Below are positions 1 to 5,211 of a DNA stretch of 5,211 nucleotides, in pieces. The notes under the pieces are model-generated. The model searched no databases. It saw only the letters and a list, made by a program, of their open reading frames with translations, and was not told the DNA's origin. The stretch covers positions 1 to 5,211 of the forward strand of contig JAICIT010000238.1 of the NCBI GenBank assembly GCA_025960445.1, given 5' to 3'. The DNA is from Bradyrhizobium sp. (GTDB lineage Bacteria; Pseudomonadota; Alphaproteobacteria; Rhizobiales; Xanthobacteraceae). Positions within the stretch are counted from its first letter, which is position 1. Each line of letters starts with the position of its first letter. Both the position numbers and the translations under genes were made by a program.

Positions 1-57
1 CGATCTCGCCGCGTACACCGCGCGAGTTTTGCATCGTGTAAAGCCATCTGAAATTCA

Positions 58-461
58 GAGGGCGCAGGGAATGCCGGGCGCTCGATGCACCCGCAGCCTC
101 GCATGCAAAATAAAAAAGCATACGAGCGTAGTCACCACGGTCACGCCGAGATCATCCGGCATTCCCCGCGCAATGGTTTACGACTTATAACGTGATCTCC
201 CCGGTGATCGGGCTTTATTGTCACCGTCGCCAGTGGAATTACTTCCGCCAGCTTGATGCCAGCGTCGAGGCATCAGAACCACACGACTTCGCCGTCCGCT
301 TCACGCGCTGTTCGTCCGCAGCACATCAGCGTCCACCGCATCCCGTCCCGCGTTCGTGACGATCGCGAGCCGCCCCTCTTGGTGGGACGAGACGGCGGTG
401 CTTATGAAGCGATTTGGGTCAACCGAGAACGGAAATATTTTCCCAAACAGGGCTGGACAGG
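58..461. repeat. Probable dispersed Bradyrhizobium-type intergenic repeat, non-coding
   Basis: This gene-free stretch resembles a long intergenic sequence that I remember recurring in Bradyrhizobium and relatives. Recognisable pieces are the start (GGGAATGCCGG near 67), the segment around 174-219 with TTATAACG and CCCCGGTGATCGGG, the CGTTCGTGACGATCGCGA block near 352-369, and the end (ATTTGGGTCAACCGAGAAC near 412-430, then GGAAATATTTTCCCAAAC near 431-448). Its first 110 bases form a long imperfect palindrome, listed separately. No transposase or long coding frame is visible. A 112-codon open frame at 253-591 lies mostly inside it and looks accidental. The boundaries are approximate and the identification is from memory. 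A decayed non-autonomous mobile element or a widely copied regulatory RNA are both possible. The rest of positions 1-584 shows no gene: bases 1-57 might include the end of an upstream gene but no frame stands out, and 462-584 is the upstream region of the c-di-GMP gene. Confidence 0.45.
62..171. repeat. Long imperfect palindrome (stem 62-77 / 156-171) with inner hairpin
   Basis: Bases 62-77 (GCGCAGGGAATGCCGG) are the reverse complement of 156-171 except for one A-C mismatch at 66/167, so 15 of 16 positions pair. Inside, 98-106 (CTCGCATGC) pairs with 118-126 (GCATACGAG) in 8 of 9 positions around an A-rich loop (107-117). The two nested stems make a cruciform or an RNA stem-loop about 110 bases long. 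There is no T-run after it, so it is not a classical intrinsic terminator. It forms the left end of the putative dispersed repeat and could be its mobile or structured core. Confidence 0.6.
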
Positions 462-584
462 GCCCAAATCAACGCAGCCGGCACCCAACCCAATGCGCCA
501 GAAAGCAGCGCATTTACCCCACGTTACAGGGTTGCTCGTAAGTTTTCGCCTGGTGCGGGATGTCCGCTTTACAGGCAAAGTAAG

Positions 585-2984
585 ATGTTAAAGGTTTATC
601 AGTGCATCGCCACCGCCCACGATCTGAGGCTTGTGGGCCTTGCCGCCGTGGTTTGCATCCTGGCGTCGTATACGGCGATAAACCTGCTTCGCCACGCCGC
701 GAAATCCCATGGTCGAATGCGGGCCGTTTGGCTGGGCGTTTCCGCTATCTCAACCGGCTTCGGGATCTGGGCCACGCACTTCATAGCGATGCTCGCGTTC
801 ACGCCGGGAATCCCCAGCGGCTACAACATTATGTTAACCATCCTGTCACTGGGCGCCGCCATCCTGCTGACCGACGCCGGCCTTGGAGTTTCCCTCATCC
901 GGAACTGGCGCCATGGGCCCTGGCTCGGCGGCGCGATTGTTGCGGGCGGCATTGCCTCGATGCACTACATCGGGATGGCCGCGTTCGAAATAGCCGGCGT
1001 CATCCTCTGGGATCCTGTTCTTGTCGTCACCTCGATCGTGCTCGGGGCCGCAATCGGCGCCATTGCACTTCCCGTCGGGCTTCATGGCCACGGGGAAAAA
1101 TGGAAGATCAGCGGCGCTGTGCTGTTGACGCTGGCGATCTGCAGCCATCACTTCACGGCAATGGGCGCCGTGTCGATCATTCCCGACCCAACGATGGAGA
1201 TTTCACAATCAGCGTTGCCGGCGGGTTGGCTTGCAATTGCGGTCGCGATAGCGAGCTTCGCTATTATCGGGTTGGCGCTAGCCGGAGTTGTGATCGATAT
1301 CCGCGATCATCGCCGCTCGCAGCTTGAGATCGAGCGAATGCGCGATCTTGCCAACGCCTCTGTTGAAGGACTTCTAGTTTGCGACGGAGATGTCATCGTC
1401 TCCGTGAATACAAGTTTCTCCGACCTGACTGGCTTCGCCGCAGCCAATCTGGTCGGATCAAAGCTGGCGCGCTGCTTTCCAGACCAGTTTGCCTGCGCAA
1501 AGCTACTGTCCCGGTCCGAGCTGACGGTCGAAACGCAACTGCGTCACTCCGACGGCTCGCTTAGCCCGGTCGAATTGATACTGCGGCCGATCGAATTTGC
1601 AGGACGACCGCACGACGTTGTCGCCGTTCGCGATCTGAAGGCGCGCAAGGATGCCGAACAGCACATTTATTTTCTGGCACATCATGATGCATTGACTTCG
1701 CTTCCCAACCGCAACCACTTCAATAGCCGGATCGACCAGGAGATTGCCGCCTTGGGTGCGGGGAAGAGTCTTGCCGTGCTCTGTCTCGACCTCGACCGCT
1801 TCAAGGAAGTCAACGACCTGTTCGGGCATGCCGCCGGAGACAAGGTGCTGCAGAAAGTCGCGTCGCGAGTCAGCGCGGTCCTTGGAGAGCGGCAGATGAT
1901 GGCGCGCCTTGGCGGTGACGAGTTCGCCGTCCTGATGCCTCACGCCGCACCAGCTTCTGCAAGCCGGCTTGCCGAGGCAATCCTTGAAGCTTTGCGCGCG
2001 TCCGGCGGTGCGTCAGAAACTGACATTGCCACCAGCATTGGCATTGCGCTTTATCCTGACGACGCAACCGATCGCGAGTCCCTTCTTAGTCACGCCGATA
2101 CGGCCCTCTATCGTGCAAAGACCGAAGGTCGCAATACCTATCGGTTTTTCGAAGCAAAAATGGGTGCCGAGGTTCGCGAACGTCGAATGCTTGAGCACGA
2201 TTTGCGTCACGCCACCACGCGCGACGAGTTGCGACTGGTGTACCAACCTCAAAAAGATTTGAGCACCAACACGGTAATCGGCTTCGAAGCTCTGTTGCGC
2301 TGGAAGCATCCGTCACGGGGTGAGATTTCACCAGCGGACTTCATCCCGATTGCGGAAGAAACTGGAGCCATTCTCCAAATCGGAAGTTGGGTGTTGAAGA
2401 CGGCGTGCCGCGAGGCCGTTACCTGGACACAGCCGCTAACGATCGCTGTCAATGTTTCGAACGTGCAGCTCTACGATCCCAATTTCGTCCGCGAACTGCA
2501 TCAAATCCTCCTCGAGACCGGGCTTCCCCCGCGACGCCTGGAGCTCGAAATCACAGAAACGGCTCTGGTGCGCGATTTCACTCGGGCGCTGGCAATGCTG
2601 CGGCAGATCAAGGCAATTGGTGTCCGAATTGCGATGGACGATTTCGGCACGGGCTATTCGTCGCTGTCGAACTTGCGCGCATTTCCGTTCGACAAGATCA
2701 AGATCGACGGATCCTTCATCAAAGCTGTCAACTCCAACAACCAGGCCGCAACTATCGTGCGTGCCGTACTGGGGCTTGGACGCGGGCTTGGCCTTCCCGT
2801 GCTCGCCGAAGGCGTGGAGACCGACGCTGAACTGCGATTCCTTCAGCACGAAGCCTGCGATGAAGTCCAAGGTTACCTGCTCGGACGTCCTGGCGCGATC
2901 AGTGGTTTCCGCGACCTCACTCACGGGGAAACTACATCCGACGCGAGCGATGAGACCAGCGACGCGCCAGCAAAAATCGCCTGA
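585..2984 (+). CDS. MHYT-PAS-GGDEF-EAL membrane-bound c-di-GMP cyclase/phosphodiesterase
   Basis: This 799-residue inner-membrane protein should make c-di-GMP from GTP and/or cleave it to pGpG. Residues 10-240 are the MHYT sensor: about seven hydrophobic helices and three signature motifs, THFIAM (64-69), MHYIGM (126-131) and HHFTAM (188-193). MHYT domains are proposed, not proven, to bind a metal and sense O2, CO or NO. A PAS domain follows (about 250-355). The GGDEF domain (about 360-525) has DLDRFKEVND (402-411) and an intact GGDEF (443-447); the place of the inhibitory RxxD site reads GERQ (434-437). The EAL domain (about 533-775) has EALLRW (568-573), N623, ELEITE (653-658), DDFGTG (685-690), K706/D708 and EGVE (742-745), so it looks catalytic. 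The start at 585 begins directly at the MHYT domain (MLKVYQCIATAHD); the frame is open back to 414, but those 57 codons are repeat or leader-like. The ribosome site is weak (AGG at 573-575). YkoW of Bacillus shares this order; MucR of Pseudomonas lacks the PAS. Confidence 0.95.
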   Translation: MLKVYQCIATAHDLRLVGLAAVVCILASYTAINLLRHAAKSHGRMRAVWLGVSAISTGFGIWATHFIAMLAFTPGIPSGYNIMLTILSLGAAILLTDAGLGVSLIRNWRHGPWLGGAIVAGGIASMHYIGMAAFEIAGVILWDPVLVVTSIVLGAAIGAIALPVGLHGHGEKWKISGAVLLTLAICSHHFTAMGAVSIIPDPTMEISQSALPAGWLAIAVAIASFAIIGLALAGVVIDIRDHRRSQLEIERMRDLANASVEGLLVCDGDVIVSVNTSFSDLTGFAAANLVGSKLARCFPDQFACAKLLSRSELTVETQLRHSDGSLSPVELILRPIEFAGRPHDVVAVRDLKARKDAEQHIYFLAHHDALTSLPNRNHFNSRIDQEIAALGAGKSLAVLCLDLDRFKEVNDLFGHAAGDKVLQKVASRVSAVLGERQMMARLGGDEFAVLMPHAAPASASRLAEAILEALRASGGASETDIATSIGIALYPDDATDRESLLSHADTALYRAKTEGRNTYRFFEAKMGAEVRERRMLEHDLRHATTRDELRLVYQPQKDLSTNTVIGFEALLRWKHPSRGEISPADFIPIAEETGAILQIGSWVLKTACREAVTWTQPLTIAVNVSNVQLYDPNFVRELHQILLETGLPPRRLELEITETALVRDFTRALAMLRQIKAIGVRIAMDDFGTGYSSLSNLRAFPFDKIKIDGSFIKAVNSNNQAATIVRAVLGLGRGLGLPVLAEGVETDAELRFLQHEACDEVQGYLLGRPGAISGFRDLTHGETTSDASDETSDAPAKIA

Positions 2985-3102
2985 AAACAGCGGAGCGGTC
3001 GCGTTCTCTCGCCCGTTGACACGGTGATCGCGTACTGATCTTCATCCGATTTGCGGCGCCGCCTGCACCCGCCTTGGCAAGGATCGGCGGCCAAGCCGAA
3101 TA

Positions 3103-3194
3103 GTTCCCACTGTTAATCAACAGCTCTGTCTGCCGCACCGGCTCGCCGGCCCGCAAGGCCGTTGGCGTTTCACGAGCATTTGCGTTGAGGGAAC
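3103..3194. other. Segment able to form nested stems; possible structured RNA
   Basis: This lies in the 289-base gap between the c-di-GMP gene and the small genes. GTTCCC (3103-3108) pairs with GGGAAC (3189-3194), TCAAC (3117-3121) with GTTGA (3184-3188), and GCTC (3123-3126) with GAGC (3174-3177). Inside, CGCCGGCC (3144-3151) pairs with GGCC (3157-3160) and GGCG (3164-3167) across a three-base bulge, closed by the loop CGCAA. All stems nest in order. It ends before the candidate promoter at 3224, so it would not be in that promoter's leader. It could be part of the 3' end of the upstream transcript, a separate small RNA on either strand, or chance pairing in GC-rich DNA. I recognise no known RNA family. 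Confidence 0.3.
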
Positions 3195-3223
3195 AAGGCA
3201 GACGTAGCGCTCGAGGAGGCCCC

Positions 3224-3248
3224 GGAACGTTATCAGAAAGATGGCATT
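3224..3248 (+). promoter_or_regulatory. Candidate EcfG-type general-stress promoter of the small-gene pair
   Basis: GGAAC (3224-3228) is followed after 16 bases by CATT (3245-3248). This fits GGAAC-N18-TT, the pattern known for RpoE2/EcfG general-stress sigma factors of alphaproteobacteria, and matches three of four bases of the CGTT -10 form. Transcription would begin near 3255, giving a leader of roughly 20 bases that contains the strong ribosome site at 3261-3268. The spacing to the gene is sensible. A match this short can arise by chance. Confidence 0.4.
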
Positions 3249-3260
3249 CCCCTTCGAAGC

Positions 3261-3268
3261 AAAGGAGG
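3261..3268 (+). promoter_or_regulatory. Strong Shine-Dalgarno sequence that fixes the start at 3274
   Basis: AAAGGAGG lies five bases before the ATG at 3274. The frame is open back to another ATG at 3241, but that one lies inside the candidate promoter and has no ribosome site, so 3274 is the better start. Confidence 0.75.
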
Positions 3269-3272
3269 CGCC

Positions 3273-3305
3273 GATGCAAGGCAAGAAGCTGATGCAAGGC
3301 AAGAA
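3273..3305 (+). repeat. 18-base tandem duplication at the gene start
   Basis: Bases 3273-3287 (GATGCAAGGCAAGAA) recur exactly at 3291-3305, a period of 18 bases, so the duplication keeps the frame. Each copy contains an ATG and encodes MQGKK. This looks like a slippage-type duplication of the start region. Confidence 0.85.
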
Positions 3306-3555
3306 AACGCACGAGCAGCAGGTTCGAATCCTGGAACGAAAGCCTGATGTTCCGGACGCGCGACAGACCGATGCATCCATGAACCGGACCGGGCGCGACG
3401 ACCGCGCTCATATTCCCAAACAGAATGTCCGTCAGAGCGACTTTCCCGTCAGCCGGGGCGGTCTGCACCAGGAAAGCGATCATAACAAGCATAATGATCG
3501 CGGGCAGGCGCACCACAAGCCGCAGCAACATAAACCGGCCGAGGAGAAGCAATGA
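3274..3555 (+). CDS. Small hydrophilic His-rich protein, Bradyrhizobium-type, function unknown
   Basis: The product is a 93-residue, highly polar, basic protein without signal peptide, membrane helix or cysteine. It starts MQGKKLMQGKKTHEQQVRILERK and ends in a His/Lys/Gln-rich tail; the last 30 residues hold six histidines. I recall small Bradyrhizobium and related proteins with THEQQ-R-LERK near the N-terminus and FPVSRGG-HQESDHNKHND near the C-terminus, of unknown function. The composition suggests an intrinsically disordered protein. The first 12 codons contain an 18-base tandem duplication (MQGKKL / MQGKKT), so the methionine at 3292 may be the ancestral start, although only 3274 has a strong ribosome site. 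The next gene starts 40 bases after the stop on the same strand, so the two are probably one transcript. The candidate stress promoter upstream suggests, but does not prove, a stress role. Confidence 0.75.
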   Translation: MQGKKLMQGKKTHEQQVRILERKPDVPDARQTDASMNRTGRDDRAHIPKQNVRQSDFPVSRGGLHQESDHNKHNDRGQAHHKPQQHKPAEEKQ

Positions 3556-3595
3556 TAGCTCAGCGGAAGAGACATGGACGTTAATGGAGTTAGCG

Positions 3596-3820
3596 ATGTC
3601 AAAGGGTGGCAAAAAGCATTTTGGGCCGGGCACTCAGGGCAAGGGCGACGGAACCGGAGGGCTTACGGACCTTCCAAAGGACAAGATCGGCGAGAACATG
3701 GTGCTTTCTAATAGGGATAAATCGCAGCATACCGATGAGCGCGGGATGGACAGCAAGCGCATTCAATCGGAACAGTTGCAGGATCACTCAGCCAATCGTC
3801 TCGACGACGACACGGAATAA
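3596..3820 (+). CDS. Small hydrophilic Gly-rich/acidic protein, conserved hypothetical
   Basis: The product has 74 residues: a Gly/Lys-rich N-terminus (MSKGGKKHFGPGTQGKGDGT), the central DLPKDKIGENMVLSNRDKSQH, and an acidic C-terminus (ANRLDDDTE). There is no cysteine, tryptophan, signal peptide or membrane helix, so it is probably a soluble, largely disordered cytoplasmic protein. I recall similar short rhizobial proteins with the ENMVLSNRDKS-H--ERG-DSK pattern, all uncharacterised. GGAG (3586-3589) lies six bases before the ATG at 3596 and supports this start; an in-frame ATG at 3584 overlaps that site and is less likely. The gene follows the His-rich small gene by 40 bases and probably shares its transcript. 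It converges with the SemiSWEET gene, leaving 71 bases between the two stops; I see no clear terminator there. Confidence 0.8.
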   Translation: MSKGGKKHFGPGTQGKGDGTGGLTDLPKDKIGENMVLSNRDKSQHTDERGMDSKRIQSEQLQDHSANRLDDDTE

Positions 3821-3891
3821 AGACGTCATTGGCGCGTTTTCGAGCGAGGTGGCCCCCGGTTCGCGTGAAGAAAATGCGTCAGAAGAAGAAG

Positions 3892-4182
3892 CTAGCGCGT
3901 GCTTCGCGGCAGAGATGAGCGGGAGGAGGGACCGCCGCGCTCTTTTAACTTGAAATACAAAATGCCCAGCAACAGGCAAAGGCTCGCTGAATTCGCAATG
4001 ATGATGATTATGTCGCCCTGTAGAAACCCGTAAACAACCCAGGTCGCCACTCCCAAGCCCAGAATGAGAAACATCTTGAGCGAGAGATCACCCGCCGAGT
4101 TGGTTTCCCAGCATTTCTTCAGCTGCGGAAAATAGGAGATGGTGGTGCAGAAGGCAGCGAACAGACCGATACCAGTATTCAT
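3892..4182 (-). CDS. SemiSWEET-family sugar transporter (PQ-loop, three helices)
   Basis: This 96-residue membrane protein has three hydrophobic helices at about residues 5-20, 36-53 and 57-78. It carries the family's PQ motif in YFPQLKKCW (residues 17-25) and the SAGDLSL segment (29-35) before helix 2. SemiSWEETs are single three-helix bundles that pair to form a passive sugar pore; a Bradyrhizobium member is known to carry sucrose. W48 and N64 occupy the places of the Trp and Asn that line the sugar pocket in solved SemiSWEET structures. The substrate here cannot be read from the sequence. Length is typical, with an 18-residue polar tail after helix 3. Helix 3 starts with five isoleucines in a row. 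An in-frame TAG two codons before the ATG fixes the upstream limit; the ribosome site is weak (AGGCG-like). The reading frame of the upstream gene on the same strand stops three bases before this ATG. Confidence 0.9.
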   Translation of the reverse strand: MNTGIGLFAAFCTTISYFPQLKKCWETNSAGDLSLKMFLILGLGVATWVVYGFLQGDIIIIIANSASLCLLLGILYFKLKERGGPSSRSSLPRSTR

Positions 4183-4185
4183 CGC

Positions 4186-5196
4186 CTAGCAATGAAATGC
4201 GCTGATGTTCGTTCCGGTACTAGCTGCTGTAACGCAGCGGCGTGTATTTCGGATCGCGTGCGCTAACAGAAATTTACCTAACGCAGCCCCAATACATTGT
4301 ACCACAATTCCGAGTCGCCCGCGCGTGCCGCTATCCTGGGCGAACCGGAGGCCGTCGCCGACCCGCTGCTCGCTGCTGTCACGATGCTCGGCTGTCCTCG
4401 AACTCGTCTGAGGTTTCGTTCGAGCCACCTGCTTCTGTTTGGCTGAGCTTAGGTCTGGCTTGGGAGTTCCGGTTCTGCTCTCACCAGTGGTCACGCTAGG
4501 CTGCGGCGCCCCACGCGCATCATGATCGCTGAGCATTGCGGCCCGGCCGTCTCCGGGTTTTCGTGCTGTACCGTGATGCTCCGTGTCGGGATTGGTGCGA
4601 TTGCGCGACCTTGTCTCATCAGTCGCAACGGAATCAGCGGGTGCCTGATTGGCCGCATGATCGGCCGGCTGAGCTGCGACATTCTTTCCGCGATCTTTGG
4701 CGGTATCCGCGTGGCCATCGCTGGACTTCATTGAGGGCGCGGCTGGATTGATTGCCGGGCCAGGAGCGGTTGTCGCGACCTCAGAGGTAGCCGACTCATG
4801 GCGATGACGCTCGATCATCTCCTGACATTGCATCGAAAAAACCAGATCACCACCGGCCGTGAGACCGATCGGCGCGCAGCCCCTTGGCACATTGTCAGTC
4901 GTTCGAAGCTTTGAGTCACCTCCGACGGCATTGGGCTGTTCGGTAGGTTTTGCCTCTTGATCGACGTTGTTTGAACGTTCGCCGGCGTCAGTGCTTGCGG
5001 AATTTCCGCCGCTGGCCTGACGGTCGGCTGCTATCCCGCTCATTCTGATTGGTGCGGATTTATCGGGAGCATTGCTGTTATGGACAGTTGTTTTCTCGGT
5101 CGGAAATGCCTCGGGCGCGGACAGCCATTGCAAGCCTGCATATGCGCCGCCCAACAACATCGAAACAGCAACAAGGTATCCGAACAGAGCAGGCAT
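4186..5196 (-). CDS. Membrane-anchored low-complexity protein, unknown function; C-terminus possibly frameshifted
   Basis: The 336-residue frame starts with an uncleaved-looking membrane anchor (MPALFGYLVAVSMLLGGAYA, residues 1-20, helix to about 25). Most of the rest is Ala/Ser/Thr/Asp/Pro-rich and probably disordered, placed in the periplasm or facing it. The one compact-looking piece is residues 105-132 (PRGCAPIGLTAGGDLVF, then SMQCQEMIERHR), with two cysteines (107 and 124) that could form a disulphide. I recall similar N-termini and this Cys segment in Bradyrhizobium hypothetical proteins; no function is known to me. GGGAG four bases before the ATG at 5196 supports the start. After residue 292 (about 4320) the frame changes character: rare codons such as TTA, and hydrophobic, Cys-containing residues. 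The +1 frame instead reads GDSELWYNVLGLR and stops at 4278, which looks more like a natural end (about 305 residues). The SemiSWEET gene follows on the same strand. Confidence 0.7.
   Translation of the reverse strand: MPALFGYLVAVSMLLGGAYAGLQWLSAPEAFPTEKTTVHNSNAPDKSAPIRMSGIAADRQASGGNSASTDAGERSNNVDQEAKPTEQPNAVGGDSKLRTTDNVPRGCAPIGLTAGGDLVFSMQCQEMIERHRHESATSEVATTAPGPAINPAAPSMKSSDGHADTAKDRGKNVAAQPADHAANQAPADSVATDETRSRNRTNPDTEHHGTARKPGDGRAAMLSDHDARGAPQPSVTTGESRTGTPKPDLSSAKQKQVARTKPQTSSRTAEHRDSSEQRVGDGLRFAQDSGTRGRLGIVVQCIGAALGKFLLAHAIRNTRRCVTAASTGTNISAFHC
4191..4215 (-). promoter_or_regulatory. Possible EcfG-type promoter just before the SemiSWEET gene
   Basis: On the minus strand GGAAC (4215-4211) is followed after 16 bases by CATT (4194-4191), the same arrangement as at 3224-3248. 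The start point would fall near 4184, only a couple of bases before the ATG at 4182, so the transcript would be almost leaderless, which weakens the case. It lies inside the reading frame of the upstream gene as drawn, but outside it if that gene really ends at 4278. Confidence 0.25.
4278..4319 (-). other. Likely original C-terminus in the +1 frame of the anchored-protein gene
   Basis: Read on the minus strand from 4319, this gives GDSELWYNVLGLR followed by TAG at 4280-4278. It continues directly from DSGTR of the upstream frame if one G of the GGG at 4320-4318 is surplus. The local sequence CACGCGCGGGCGAC is GC-rich and repetitive, a place where single-base slippage or a sequencing error is plausible. 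The call rests on the look of the peptide and codon use, not on an alignment. Confidence 0.4.
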
Positions 5197-5211
5197 GACA
5201 CTCCCATCCAG

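Noticed and set aside
1..57. Possible end of an upstream gene (plus-strand stops at 39-41 and 49-51) or a minus-strand start near 48
   Set aside because: The fragments are too short to judge, and the minus-strand ATG has no ribosome site.
414..446. Sigma-70-like promoter (TTGGGT, then TATTTT) before the c-di-GMP gene
   Set aside because: It matches only 3 of 6 and 4 of 6 consensus bases and sits in the right end of the putative repeat, too weak to list.
414..584. 57-codon N-terminal extension of the c-di-GMP protein
   Set aside because: The extension is not MHYT-like, part of it falls in the repeat, and the ATG at 585 begins exactly where MHYT proteins of this group usually start.
253..591. 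112-codon plus-strand open frame before the c-di-GMP gene
   Set aside because: It lies mainly within the putative dispersed repeat, has no ribosome site, has a Arg/His/Pro-rich composition typical of accidental frames, and overlaps the start of the real gene.
602..1327. 241-codon plus-strand open frame inside the c-di-GMP gene
   Set aside because: It is an out-of-frame shadow of the MHYT region, rich in Arg and His, with no recognisable domain.
3070..3098. Hairpin CTTGGC/GCCAAG as terminator of the c-di-GMP gene
   Set aside because: The stem is six bases with an 11-base loop and no T-run follows, so it does not qualify as an intrinsic terminator.
2932..3633. 233-codon minus-strand open frame
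   Set aside because: It is antisense to the end of the c-di-GMP gene and to the His-rich small gene, both of which have better start signals or domain support. The apparent hydrophobic start is the complement of polar codons.
3888..3904. Hairpin GAAGC/GCTTC at the end of the SemiSWEET gene as minus-strand terminator
   Set aside because: The stem has only five pairs and overlaps the stop codon. The following TTCTTCTTC is suggestive but not a T-run.

Overview
The window looks like chromosomal DNA from a Bradyrhizobium-type alphaproteobacterium (order Hyphomicrobiales). Signs of this are the high-GC coding sequence with G/C-ending codons, an MHYT-PAS-GGDEF-EAL protein of the type common in that group, a SemiSWEET sugar-transporter gene, two small hydrophilic proteins of a kind I recall from Bradyrhizobium genomes, and an intergenic stretch resembling a dispersed repeat I recall from the same genus. 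The assignment rests on sequence character and memory, not on a database search.

Layout. Positions 1-584 hold no convincing gene. Most of this stretch (about 58-461) resembles a dispersed, non-coding Bradyrhizobium repeat that begins with a long imperfect palindrome (62-171). Positions 585-2984 (+) encode a 799-residue membrane-bound c-di-GMP enzyme: a seven-helix MHYT sensor, then PAS, GGDEF and EAL domains, with both catalytic domains apparently intact. Positions 2985-3273 are non-coding; they hold a segment able to fold into nested stems (3103-3194) and a candidate EcfG-type stress promoter (3224-3248). Two small hydrophilic genes follow on the same strand (3274-3555 and 3596-3820), each with a good Shine-Dalgarno sequence. 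Converging on them from the minus strand are a long, low-complexity, membrane-anchored protein gene (4186-5196) and directly behind it a SemiSWEET gene (3892-4182).

How the parts may work together. The MHYT-PAS-GGDEF-EAL protein should make and/or degrade c-di-GMP in response to a membrane or cytoplasmic cue, and it appears to stand alone. The small-gene pair and the SemiSWEET gene are each preceded by GGAAC-N16-CATT, which fits the GGAAC-N18-TT pattern of alphaproteobacterial general-stress promoters; common stress control is an inference. The last part of the 4186-5196 reading frame looks non-coding, and a one-base shift near 4320 would restore a plausible short C-terminus ending at 4278. 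That would leave about 95 bases before the SemiSWEET gene, and the second candidate promoter lies in that gap. I see no mobile-element gene, tRNA, rRNA or CRISPR array, and nothing I would call a new multi-gene system with confidence.
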